A stretch of 64,000 nucleotides of DNA from Amorphophallus konjac (Eukaryota > Streptophyta > Magnoliopsida > Alismatales > Araceae). Position 1 is the stretch's first letter. Every line of letters starts with the position of its first letter. The stretch spans positions 1 through 64,000 of the forward strand of contig JAHNEJ010002013.1 of the NCBI GenBank assembly GCA_022559845.1. Reading direction: 5' to 3'. This document shows positions 1 through 9,118 of the stretch, piece after piece. The notes under the pieces were generated by a model. It was not told the DNA's origin and made no database searches. It saw only the letters and a list, made by a program, of their open reading frames with translations. A program made the position numbers and the translations under genes.

Positions 1-298
1 CAGTGTCGACTAGCCTGGGGGTGAGTGAGAGAGTAGTGAGATAGAGAGGGGTCAGAGAGAGACTAGGGGGTGGCACCAGTTGGTCTTCGGGGAGAGAGAG
101 CGCGCAAGGGGAGAGAGGGAGTAGAGAGATAAAGAGGGACTAGAGACACACACATATATATATATATAGAGAGAGCAGGGGGCAGTGCCAATGTCAGTGG
201 GCCTGGGGGGAGAGACATAATATTGGAGGGGCCAAAATTGACGTGCTTGGGGAGAGAGTGTGGAGGGGAGGGGAAAAGGACCCACTTTTCTATCATGT
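1..298. repeat. GA-rich degenerate minisatellite, left block
   Basis: Almost pure purine runs on the + strand (GAGAGAGAG tracts) are broken by short cores related to GTTGGYCTKGGG. A short TA microsatellite lies at about 154-168. The same organisation returns at 745-1262. Apparent Ser/Leu-rich open frames on the - strand here are a product of the CT-rich complement and not genes. Confidence 0.8.
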
Positions 299-645
299 CT
301 ATCTCCCCCGCCCCAACCCTGGCCCCCACCCCAACCTGCACTAGATTAACCTCATTGAGTTGCTCTTCGTCGCTGGACCCTTTGCCACCTTCCTCGGCTA
401 CTGTGAGCAGACCGATGCCATTTCCATAGAACTAGGCCAACAACACCCACCAAGGCATCTCCATCTTTATTCCCACTAATGCCTTCTCCGCACTCAAGAA
501 GCCCTCCTCTCCAACCATACTGAGGACTAGCTCCGACCCCTCCTCCTCTCGCACAGCCTCCCCCAGTACTACAGCCTCGACAAGTTTCACAACTTGAGCC
601 AAGAGAACCTAGTCCCACCTTTGCCAGCGGGGCTTGGCTAGAGTC
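299..645 (+). pseudogene. decayed fasciclin-like arabinogalactan protein (FLA) fragment
   Basis: Three forward frames in succession encode pieces of a fasciclin (FAS1) domain in the right order. First comes a Pro/Ala-rich arabinogalactan-type stretch (PAPTLAPTPT, about 308-340). Next is NLIELLFVAGPFATFL from 348, then NNTHQGISIFIPTNAF and ALKKPS from about 448. After another frame change comes LLLSHSLPQYYSLDKFHNLS from about 530, reaching a stop near 645. This matches the start of the FAS1 domain in FLA7-type cell-surface proteins, which are GPI-anchored and act in cell-wall adhesion. At least two frameshifts and the loss of the second half of the domain show it is dead. It sits between two minisatellite blocks and upstream of the PPR gene. 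The family identification is from recalled motifs. Confidence 0.7.
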
Positions 646-744
646 GGTGATGAGGTAGAAGGACTAGATGATGAAACTAATGTGGCGGCTCAGGCAGACC
701 TTGTGGTTGAGGGCGAGGATGATGAGGACTTATATGGACGTCGA

Positions 745-1262
745 CTAGCTTGAGGAGAGAGAGAACGTAAGGGGAGAGAGGGGGTAGAGAGATATAGAGG
801 TGCCAGGGAGAGAGAAAGAGTGAGAGCAAGGGGGCTAGTGGCTATTGACCTAGGGAGAGAGAGAGAGAGCATTGAGGGAGAGAGAGTAGAGAGATAGAGA
901 GAGTGAGAGCAAGGGGGCTGATGTCGGTTGGCCCGGAGAGAGAGATAGAGAGAATGAGAGCAAGGGGGCTGATACCGGTTGGCCCGGAGAGAGAGATAGA
1001 GAGAATGAGAGCAAGGGGGCTGATGCCGGTTGGCCCGGAGAGAGAGATAGAGAGATAGAAAGGGATTGGAGAGAGAGAGAGAGCGTAAGGGGGGCAGTGC
1101 CTGTTGACTTGGAGAGAGAGAGAGAGCGCGGGGGAGAGAGAGTAGAGAGATAGAGAGAGATTGGAGAGAGAGAGAGCAAAGGGTCAGGCCCGACTGACTT
1201 GGGGAGAGAGAGTGCAGGGGGAGAGAGGGGAACCAAAGAGAGAAAGTAAGGGTCTCGTGCCA
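745..1262. repeat. GA-rich minisatellite, right block, with 51-bp tandem unit
   Basis: The best-ordered part is three copies of a 51-bp unit starting near 904, 955 and 1006: a GAGAGCAAGGGGGCTGAT core, then GGTTGGCCCGG, then a GA tract. Diverged copies of the same core and purine tract extend on both sides. No gene is visible. Confidence 0.8.
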
Positions 1263-1733
1263 AAGAAGAGTATTTTAGAGATTTTAAGTGAAAGCTTACA
1301 CTAAGATGAAATATTTCATGGCATATTCTTTTTTAATCTTCGTGCATCACAAAAGTTTTTTAGCAAGAGTTAGAAGTTTGTTGGGACTTCTAACCGCTAG
1401 TTATATTTGAAGGATTATATAAATATCTTTATTTATGGGATTAAAAAGTAAAAATTTTATTATTTTTTAACGTTTAAAGCTAGATCAGACAAAGGCGGGG
1501 AGGAAAAGTTGTGTGTAGATATTTCAGGGAATACAGTAACGTTCTCATATTTAAATTGATATCATGCTCCCTCAAAAATATCTTTCACAATTTTTATTGA
1601 AAACATAATCCAAAACCTCACTCCGCTTTTAAACGTTACCCTGGGGCCTGCTCTGTGCCTTTGCTTCCGACCGCCTCGAGTGACCAGGTGACAGGTTTGC
1701 GGGCGGGGGCAAGGGAGGGGGCAAAGTAGAGAT
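1263..1733 (+). promoter_or_regulatory. upstream region of the PPR gene with a TATA-like motif
   Basis: This non-coding stretch lies directly upstream of exon 1. TATATAAATA at 1416-1425 is the best TATA-box candidate, about 310 bp before the ATG, which would imply a 5' UTR of up to roughly 280 nt. The last 150 bp becomes GC-rich. The transcription start cannot be located from sequence alone. Confidence 0.3.
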
Positions 1734-2059
1734 ATGCAGGTCTCCTCCGCTACGAGGCGGTACCCCGTGTTCCCCGTCTTCGTCTCCCCACCTCTACCTC
1801 CGCTTATCGCCTCCGCTCCCATTCCCCCCTCGCAAAATGGAAAGAAGAGGAAGGCGCGCCGCATCCCCGCCCTCTCCCTGGAGAAATCCCGCTTCTCTTA
1901 CTCAAGGGGATCTTCTTCTCCTTCTTTTTCTTCCTCGTCTTCGTTTGGCTCCACTGCCACCGATACCAAGGAGCCCGTCAACACCGTCGTCACCGCTGCC
2001 AGGCAGGCTGCCGTTGCAGAGGTGAAAGGATCACCTGATTGGTTCTCCGCTCTCTCCAG
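1734..2059 (+). CDS. PPR protein, exon 1 (transit peptide region), At1g10910-like
   Basis: This is the first coding exon of a P-class pentatricopeptide-repeat protein. The chosen start is the first ATG of the open frame (1734). The N-terminus is rich in Ser, Arg and Pro and poor in acidic residues, as in chloroplast transit peptides, with a Ser run at residues about 60-74. The exon ends with TAARQAAVAEVKGSPDWFSA and LSR, matching the region just before the PPR array in Arabidopsis At1g10910 as I recall it. The donor is CCAG|GTTCTT. The exon is 326 nt, so it leaves a two-base codon remainder (AG) that exon 2 completes as AGG. Proteins of this class bind organellar RNA; this one is expected to act in plastids, by homology and leader composition only. 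Confidence 0.85.
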
Positions 2060-2814
2060 GTTCTTCATCACTACCGTCTGATTACTCCAGTCATAATGCC
2101 CGTTGAATTTGTCATTGAAAATTGTTTCCAGATTTTCTTTTTCCCTCGCAAAATTTTCATAACATAATTAGAAAAAAGTGACCACATCGAGGGACACAAC
2201 TTTACAATGTCTGAAGGATGTATGTGTTGATAAGTAATTTTTTTTGAAACATTTCCGTTATCGGTGAAGAAAGAGGGGGAAAAAGAAAAGGAAAATGAGG
2301 CGATTCATGGGGTTGATACTTGGCTTCTTAGGGTTTTAGCGTCAAGGAGAATTGGAGCAAAACAAGAAAAGGAAAAAGGTTAAGACGTTGTACTACAGGT
2401 TGGTGGTTCAGTTGCTATAAAGAATTGCCAGCTTTCCTCAGCAATCAGAAGAAATATTCAAATTGTACCAACGTAATAGGGAATATGATACCTATATTCC
2501 ACACATGCGCGGTGATGGTACTTTAATGATTTAAAACAAAAATGAAGGCCAGTGGTATATCCAGTTGACTCAGGTTGCTGCTACTAGAGGCACGCTCGAA
2601 GTCCTCCAAACCAAATCACAGATCTTCAAGAAACCCAAGCACAAAGCACAAAAAATAGCTATCCTTCTCTTTCACTTACTTCATTAGAAAATAATAGGAA
2701 AAGGAACAAACAGGCAAATGATCATGTTTGTCTGATCTGCCCATCTTCACCAAGTTAAAAGCACACACAAGTGACCAAATTCTTGATCCTCTTGGCCTTC
2801 AATCCTTTTCTCAA
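2060..2814 (+). other. 5' part of intron 1, no gene seen
   Basis: AT-rich sequence with short homopolymers. I see no coding frame, terminal repeats or known element. It is probably original intron sequence flanking the first LINE tail. Confidence 0.5.
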
Positions 2815-3845
2815 TTTTTTTTGAAAGTGGGTGGTACCACATTGTATTAAAGAAGAAAGAGAATACAAGTATGACATTGTAAGCTCTCAAAAAAGGCGTA
2901 TGTACAAAAGGCACCAAGTGGGTGCACCTAGGCCTACTCCTCCACTCCCTCTCCCTTTCGCAAATAAAGCACACCACACTGTCCGGTGGCCTACCTTCCC
3001 CTCTTGAACACGCTAGCATACCTTTCACCCCAGAGGGATACCACAAAGTAGCATGAAGGATGAGCCACTAGATCTGCTAATCCCTCCATGGTCTGCCCCT
3101 TCCAATTAGTAGCTCCCAAATAGACCCTAGCAACCAGATGACACTATGGATCTTCTCCATCACCTTATCCCATACTTCAGAAGAATAAGGACGTGACACA
3201 AAACGATGACCCATAGTCTCATTAGCCACCCCCATAAGGCTACAGGTGATGACTAGATTAGCCATGAAAGGGCTCAGCCTGTCGCTAGTCGGGAGACAAC
3301 TGTGTGCAATTCTCCATACCAACAGCACTTGCACCTTCAGCGGGCTTTTCTTTTTGTACACCTGTCTAAAGAAGGGGAATCAGATCCCCCTATATTGGAG
3401 CCATGAGTAAGCTGACCAGACAGAGAATTTGCCCCCCTCATTCCAGCTCCAAACTCGAGTCCTTAAACCCGGAGTGAGGAGCAAAACCCTCCAGAAGTTG
3501 GAAAAGCTCCAAGAGGGGTGTGAGTTCGTCATAAAAAATATTCCACCTGAAAGATGGGATCCAACCTCCAGAAACCCAGACTGTGCCATCACCACTGCCT
3601 GGTCTGAAGCAATAGTCAAAAGAGAAGGAAATTTTCTCTCCCAAAATGATCCCGCTGCACCACCTATCTAGCCAAAATCGGCAGGTAAGACCGTTACCCA
3701 GGCACCACTGAGTACCAACCTTCATTAGGTCTAAAGCTTGCAGGATTCCTTTCCAAACTGGAGAGATATTATGAGCAATATTCAGGGTGAGTCAGTTCCC
3801 ATACCTGAAATATTTACGAAGAATAATCTTTGTCCAAAGACTTCT
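2815..3845 (-). mobile_element. LINE (L1-type), 3' part: post-RT region, zf-RVT domain and tail
   Basis: Read on the - strand from 3845, the frames give SLWTKIILRKYFRYGN, then LDLMKVGTQWCLGNGL with CRFWLDRWCSG, then RVWSWNEGGKFSVWSAYSWL, then KSPLKVQVLLVWRIAHSCLP. This is the usual order downstream of reverse transcriptase in plant L1 elements, ending in the zinc-binding zf-RVT region. There are stops and frame changes between blocks. The 3' end is a GTGGTACCACCC motif followed by an A tract (T run at about 2815-2822 on +). Its protein content starts where the - strand LINE at 23731-28535 stops, so both may be one interrupted insertion. Confidence 0.75.
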
Positions 3846-4455
3846 GAAATATCTATTTCATCTTCTTTTGTAATTCTAATGCCTTTTACATTCATAGCTT
3901 CTTCTTCTTCTTCTCTTCTAATTCTATATAATCATAAGATCCTAAGGTTCTCATTAATTTTTGTTTTGTTTTTGAATTTTTCTTTGGACATTGATTTGCT
4001 TGTGTCCTATTTCTCTGCTTTCGCAACACTTAACAATTCATTTTTCTTTTTGGGCATTCTTTAGCTTTTTATAAAATATCTTTTTCTTTTATCTAAGTTT
4101 CTTTTTGGTTTACATTGTTTGTATGGTCCCTTTTTGTCTTGCAATGTTTTCTTCTCCCAAGACAATATCTTACTTTTGTTTTTCCTATATATTCTTGGTT
4201 TATCCATGCGTCCATAATTTTCAAGGTATTCTATGCTATCATCACAACTTATGTGATATATCCTCCAGCCAAGGCTTGGGCTTGTCTTGTAGGCAAATTG
4301 TTCTTAGGTGTTTTTTCACAAAGGCTATCCTTGATCCTATAGTATCATCTTCTCCTGTGACCTTATAGTTGTCGTTGTAACAATCAGCTATTTGATATGG
4401 TAATGCATTGAAATACATTATTTTATAATTTTTGTTTAACTCTCCCATTTCATAG
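3846..4455 (-). other. unrecognised decayed coding fragment, possibly gag/capsid-like
   Basis: On the - strand a 68-codon frame (4448-4242) contains YKIMYFNALPYQIADCYN and DTIGSRIAFVKKHLRTICLQ. Lower down, frameshifted pieces are Lys/Arg-rich with an ECPKRK motif, followed by an acidic EEEEEA stretch near 3910. A basic region, a knuckle-like Cys-Pro motif and an acidic tract in that order suggest a gag or coat-protein remnant of a reverse-transcribing element, perhaps a pararetrovirus. I do not recognise the family. It separates the LINE piece at 2815-3845 from the next LINE tail. Nothing here is intact. Confidence 0.25.
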
Positions 4456-4860
4456 TTTTTTTTTGAAAGTGGGTGGTACCACTGAATATATAAATAAAAG
4501 AAAGGGATTTACAAATGTATGTTGTATGCTTTCAAAACATCCTTGTATAAAAGGCCACATCAAGGAGATGTATGACACACTAGCCCCCCAACAAAACCAA
4601 AAAAGAACCGTGTGTATTACATTACAAAGAACTTTGGCCCACTCTCTCACTTTGTTCCCAACAAAATTTCCTCTTAGGTACAATGGCCTCCTTCCTGAAG
4701 ATTCTCCTATTTTTCTCCCCCCCCCCCCCCCAGATAGTCCATAAGATGGTGTGGAGGATGAGCCACCAAATGCTTTTGTCTCCCTTGAGAGGCCACTCCC
4801 TATTCCATCTTCTCAGTGTTGGACATCTCCCTGGGATGCATAGGACACTGAATTTTCTTC
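4456..4860 (-). mobile_element. second LINE 3' tail (minus strand)
   Basis: A T run at about 4458-4466 followed by GAAAGTGGGTGGTACCACT is the reverse complement of the same LINE terminus seen at 2815, so this is another 3' end of the same family. The sequence after it aligns loosely with 2880-3090 (3' UTR and end of ORF2). A C homopolymer of about 16 lies near 4718-4733. The boundary with the next LINE is approximate. Confidence 0.6.
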
Positions 4861-5392
4861 AACACATGGAGCTGGAGGTGGGATAAGGAGGGGTGCTTCT
4901 CTGTTAGGTTAGCTTACTCTTGTATATCCGATTGAGGGTTGCGGTATAGCCTTACTTCACAAATTTGGGCTCCACGGAGTCCTCTAAAAGTGAAGATCTT
5001 GATTTGTAGGATTTCTCATGGGAGACTACCCACCTGTGACAGGATTGCTCCATTCCTCTCGGGTCTATCCACTGTGTGCCGCTTGTTTGGAAAAGAGAAT
5101 GAAATACTGGATCATCTCCTTGTAGATTACTCTTTCTCATAGGTGTGGACTAAAGTCACAAGGAAGATTCATTTGACCATCGGCATGCAAGGGAGTGCTG
5201 ATCTTTTGATGGGTATTTGGCACAGGAGGTGGAATATTAAAGGGGATAAAGTTATTTGGTGGCTGATCCTTCACGCTACTTTGTGGGCTTTGTGGGGTGA
5301 AAGAAACAACAGATCTTTTAGAGGAGAAGTTAGAACTGTGGATATAGTGGTTTCTTTAATTTGTGAGAGAGTGGGAGGAGCTCCTTTGTGAT
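4861..5392 (+). mobile_element. LINE fragment (plus strand), zf-RVT region, 5' half of an interrupted copy
   Basis: The + strand reads WSWRWDKEGCFSVRLAYSC, then RSPLKVKILICRISHGRLPT (zf-RVT core), then VIWWLILHATLWALWGERN, the typical last segment of plant L1 ORF2. There are stops between blocks. It is interrupted at 5392 by element 1. The duplicated target GTGAT is at 5388-5392, and the LINE resumes at 23556. Confidence 0.75.
5388..5392. repeat. target-site duplication, left copy (GTGAT)
   Basis: GTGAT occurs directly before the left LTR and again directly after the right LTR at 23551-23555. It defines the exact ends of element 1. Confidence 0.9.
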
Positions 5393-7286
5393 CGTTGGAA
5401 GCAAATTTTACGTGCAAAAACACCTCCCGTCAACACCCATCCGGGGTGAGAATAATCCGTCCGGGGTGAAAAGAACCCGTATGGGGTGAAAAGAACCCGT
5501 CCGGGTGACATGGAACCTGCCCGGGGTGGAGTTCTGCCAGGAAGGACCTCTCCGACAGCGGCAGCAGCGCAACAGGACCTCCCCGGGGTGACACAGACCT
5601 GTCCGGGGTCGGGGTGAGCTCGCGCGCAGGCGGGCAGGGCCTCCCGGGGTCGCGCGACCCCCGAGGTGGCCTCCCCGGGGTCATTCGACCCGGGCAGCCG
5701 CGCGGACCTGCCCGGGGTCATTTGACCCCGGACAGGTCCGGGGACCTCCCACCCCGGGCCGGTCCCTTTCCTGCGCGCGGAGAACCAAAAAAAAAAAAGA
5801 AAATATGGAGGAAAATGACCTCCCCGGGGTCATTTTCACCCCGTTTAACCTGTACGGGTTCAAACAATCTCCCATTTAACCCGTACGGGTCCAAACGACC
5901 CCGGGGAGGTTCTCACTTCCATAAATAGACCCCCAGGGGTCCAGAAGAGCATCTACAACCTACGGGACATTTCCTACACTTGGAGCATCCAGCAAGGAGT
6001 TTGTTCGTTTGTTTCGGCCCGCGAGGGGTAAGTCTCCGGGTCTTGTGTATATGCCCATATGAGGGTATTTTTTGTCATTATGCCCCTCAGCGGGCCATGT
6101 TGTAAGTTTCTATATTTCGGGACGACTAAATTACGTAGTTCCGTCCGTATAACGGGGGAATTACAAAAATATCCTCTCCGGGGCCCGAGAAACAAAAATG
6201 TCATATTCTTTGCAATTATACCCTACAACTTTTATAATTGGGGCTACGCCCCTACTACTCGCGTTAGTGCGGACTTTTGTACAGTCGACAACTCGCCGAT
6301 AACCTTTGTACTCATTCAGACTATAAAAGCACTCAGCATGTTTCATGTATGTTCTCGGGGGAAAATTATAAGAAAATCCCCGACTTTTCACAAAATTGCA
6401 TGTATACCCCTCCTTCGGTCAAGTTGACAGTTTTGTGTCTTCTACGAATCCCCTCGTCTTTCCTTCGGTCTGGAAATGTTGTCAGCCCAGTCTGACACTC
6501 AGATGTCACCCCAACCCTAGGTCTGTGTAGGGTATGGTAAAATTACCAAAATACCCATGCGACCTAAAAATGGCCTACCAGCCCCCGTAACCCTCCAGAA
6601 AGAGCCTCAGCGCCTTGGGAAGTCAGAAACTCGGTCCTACTTCCGTTCCAGCTCAGAAATTTCAGAAGTGCCCCTGATCTAGTAAAATTACCAAAATATC
6701 CCTGGGTTGGTAAAATTACCAAAATATCCTCGGGGTCCAGAAAACTCCTCTCTACTTCAAAAATGCTTACGGCTTCCGCATATTTGCATCTTTACTCCTA
6801 AGTCTTAGGGTTTTGCTCAGACTTAGCCCTAAGTACCAAAATACCCCTGGGTTGGTAAAATTACCAAAATACCCTCGGGGTCCAGAAAACTCCCCTTTAC
6901 TTCAAAAATGCATACGGCTTCCGCATATTTGCGTTTCTATTCATAAATCTTAAGGTTTTGTTCAAACTTAGCCCTAACTCTATTAACATGTCGGTGGTAA
7001 ATGAGTGGTCATGGAGAGTCTCTTGAGTGAGCCTGCCCTCCACATCAGAACCTCTATAGAAGACTTTGGGATTTCTTTGACAGTTAAACAAAGGTGTTCG
7101 GACGTTGGCCGGTGTAAATCAACACTGATTACGGTCAGTGGGGAGAGGTCCAGCACTCGAACCCAAATCGTCTTATACTATACGTACCCACGGAATCACT
7201 CTCTACTCAGATAGGGAAATATTTCTTTTCAAAAAGAACATTTATATTTTCAGATTTTTCCTACGTGAAAGATTCCGTGTCTCATA
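5393..7286 (+). repeat. element 1 left (5') LTR
   Basis: It starts CGTTGGAAGC (the right LTR has canonical TGTTGGAAGC, so the first base mutated T to C) and ends GTGTCTCATA (right LTR GTGTCTCACA). U3 holds a GC-rich block of GGGGTCAtttGACCCC-like units (5640-5900) just before the TATA box. The distal part carries a 145-bp tandem duplication (units starting at 6704 and 6849) with TAAAATTACCAAAATACC motifs. Confidence 0.9.
5921..5928 (+). promoter_or_regulatory. LTR TATA box, element 1 5' LTR
   Basis: CCATAAATAGACCCCC, with ATAAATAG at 5921-5928, matches TATAAATAGACCCCC at the equivalent place in the right LTR and in elements 2 and 3. It is the probable RNA polymerase II promoter of the element. 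The first T has changed to C in this copy. Confidence 0.6.
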
Positions 7287-7289
7287 GAC

Positions 7290-7308
7290 TGGCACGCCCG
7301 GTGGGACC
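7290..7308 (+). other. primer-binding site, element 1
   Basis: TGGCACGCCCGGTGGGACC starts 3 bp after the LTR end and begins with TGG, complementary to a tRNA 3' CCA. Equivalent sites are present in elements 2 and 3. The matching tRNA was not identified. Confidence 0.7.
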
Positions 7309-7489
7309 TTTCCCGCCTTTCTTCTTTCTGTCAAAGAAAGTCTCCAAACTTTTTTCAAGGTTCTGATCTCCCTCCTCTTCCTCTTACAGGACGGGAAGAG
7401 GAGGGTACACGTCTCTCTATTCCTTTGAGAGTTCTTCGTGCATCCGCACGCCACTCCATTCGTGCTACGCACCACCAGCAGCAGCAGCG

Positions 7490-7891
7490 ATGGCCGCCGT
7501 CACCTACGGCCCCCAGATCATCGCCAACCACGCCAAGTTCGGATACTTGGTGACCCCTATTGTCTTCGGTGACTTCGCACCGGTCGTCGGTTCGCCCTTC
7601 TTCCTGGGCGTCGTACCCGTGGTTGAGGCCAGCTCAGCCACACCTGCGACGGCCACTGTTGAGGGTGTCAGGCCCTCCACTGCAGCAACTGGTCGGGTTC
7701 GCCCGGTTAACAAGACCAGCGTTGGGGGTGTCAGACCCCCAACCTCAGCAGCCGGTCGGGTTCGCCCGGTCAGCAAGACTACCGTCGGGGGCGTCAGGCC
7801 CTCGGCCCCATCAACTGGCCGGGTCCGCCTGGTCAACAAGACCACCGTTGGGGGTGTCAGACCCCCTACCGCAGCAGCTGGCCGAGTTTGA
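7490..7891 (+). CDS. gag N-terminal part with 21-residue tandem repeats (element 1)
   Basis: The frame starts MAAVTYGPQIIANHAKFGYL, the same start seen in elements 2 and 3, which supports the ATG. After about 55 residues it enters a 63-bp (21-aa) tandem repeat of the pattern GRVRPVNKTTVGGVRPPTSA, with units starting at 7691, 7754, 7817 and 7880. The repeat continues beyond the stop (TGA at 7889-7891) to about 8030 in another frame. The repeat is basic and rich in Val, Gly and Pro and has no family name I know. It lies about 180 bp after the primer-binding site, so it is the first ORF of the element. The stop looks like CGA to TGA. The product would be the leader portion of Gag. Confidence 0.6.
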   Translation: MAAVTYGPQIIANHAKFGYLVTPIVFGDFAPVVGSPFFLGVVPVVEASSATPATATVEGVRPSTAATGRVRPVNKTSVGGVRPPTSAAGRVRPVSKTTVGGVRPSAPSTGRVRLVNKTTVGGVRPPTAAAGRV

Positions 7892-8095
7892 CCGGTCAAC
7901 TCCTCAATTGTTAAGGGTGTCAAGCCCTTCATCTCGACAACCAGCCGAGCTTATTCGGCTGCCATGTCAACGGTCGAAGGTGTTAGGCCTTCTGCCCCAG
8001 CTATTGGCTGACTTTTCTCGGTCAATCAAGTCACTGCTAGCGTCGTCCCCGCTCAACGGGGGCAACACTGTCGCCGTAACGGCACCAAATCTACT

Positions 8096-9040
8096 GTGGC
8101 CACCCTCAGAGGTACCGCCCCTGCTCAACATGGGCAGCACCGCCGCCCTAACGACGCCGTGCTTACGGTAGGCGTCACCAACGCTGCTCCTGCTCAACAG
8201 GGGCAACGTCGTAGCCGCAAGGGCACAGAGCCCACAGCGGCAGCATCTCGCTCCGGCAAAACCGTAATTGTCGGGGACATTCGCATCCGGCTCGATGGAG
8301 GCGAGCCGATTCTGCCTAGGGATCGACACGTCCCAACTGTCTCCACTTCCAACCGCTTCGAGCTCCTCCGGCAGGTTCGGGAGGACGGAGCGAAAAAGAA
8401 GAAGCCCGCCATACCGGCGGTAAATCAGGGTCCGGTACGACGGCCCAAACCACCCGCTCCTCGACCGCGGTCAGGGGGCAACCCAATTGAGGAGCTTCAG
8501 CTCCATTTGAAGAAGATATGGGTCACCAAAGAGGAGGCCCGAATTATAAGGCGTGCAAGGGCCGAGGGGCCCTTCCGCATGTCGGATCTGCAACGTGTGC
8601 GGAGTCCGACCAGCACTGAGGCCTCAACATCTCCGAGGTCTACAACTCAGCCCCTACGGGGGCAAAAGCGCCGAGGAATCGGCAAGAAGGTGCGGCCGAC
8701 CTCCCCGTGGGCCAGTTCCATGCACACGGAGGAGGATTGCTCCCCTCAAGCTTCTACATCCCGAGTTTCTGTCTTTGACAGATTAGGGATGCCGCCCAAG
8801 CCGGACCGACAACCGTCCAGGAAGAAGCGGGTGGTTCAGGTGACCAATGATACTGTCAAAGTGTTCACCTGTTACGCCACCTCCGGCGACAAACAGCCCG
8901 AGGACATCTCGGGGGAGCTCAACCAGCCTCTCCAATATTTGAGGAAGTCGAGGCTTGTATCCCGGATCCTGGCGCAAACCCAGCAGGCGCCAGCTGCTGG
9001 TACATCTCAGCCCGAGCTGGCACGGCAAGAAGAGCGCTAG
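8096..9040 (+). CDS. gag region, basic linker segment (element 1)
   Basis: This is the continuation of Gag after the repeat domain. It is a highly basic, Pro/Ser-rich protein segment without a recognised fold. Landmarks shared with element 2 are SGKTVIVGDIRIRLDGGEPI, a GPVRRPKPPAPRPRSGG linker, a KKIWVTKEEARIIRRARAEG helix and FDRLGMPPKPDRQPSRKKR. It ends at a TAG (9038-9040) where element 2 has Gln in the same context (EDVHSVDG), so this stop is a point mutation. The ATG at 8096 is simply the first in the frame; the natural protein is probably continuous from 7490. Confidence 0.55.
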   Translation: MATLRGTAPAQHGQHRRPNDAVLTVGVTNAAPAQQGQRRSRKGTEPTAAASRSGKTVIVGDIRIRLDGGEPILPRDRHVPTVSTSNRFELLRQVREDGAKKKKPAIPAVNQGPVRRPKPPAPRPRSGGNPIEELQLHLKKIWVTKEEARIIRRARAEGPFRMSDLQRVRSPTSTEASTSPRSTTQPLRGQKRRGIGKKVRPTSPWASSMHTEEDCSPQASTSRVSVFDRLGMPPKPDRQPSRKKRVVQVTNDTVKVFTCYATSGDKQPEDISGELNQPLQYLRKSRLVSRILAQTQQAPAAGTSQPELARQEER

Positions 9041-9118
9041 GAAGACGTCTATAGTGTCGACGGGGACAGCCACCCCCGACATGAGGAAGAACTGGGGGAA
9101 GAGACAAACACCCCCGCG

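Noticed and set aside
850..1263. Long minus-strand open frame rich in Ser and Leu
   Set aside because: It follows the CT-rich strand of the minisatellite; repeated SLSLSLSPGQP words mirror the DNA repeat and no other protein signal exists.
1562..1864. Minus-strand frame overlapping exon 1 and the upstream region
   Set aside because: It is a shadow of the exon 1 sequence; the + strand matches a PPR protein N-terminus and has a consistent splice donor.
5356..5928. Open frames with Pro/Arg/Gly-rich products in the GC-rich U3 part of the LTRs (also 21504-22154, 31149-31751, 37597-37845)
   Set aside because: They lie in promoter sequence, change frame between LTR copies and contain no domain.
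7504..7932. Minus-strand open frame of 142 codons over the gag start (and its counterparts at 28806-29492 and 58833-59513)
   Set aside because: These mirror the 63-bp repeat on the other strand; the + (or element-sense) frame has the conserved MAAVTYGP start and the right position after the primer-binding site.
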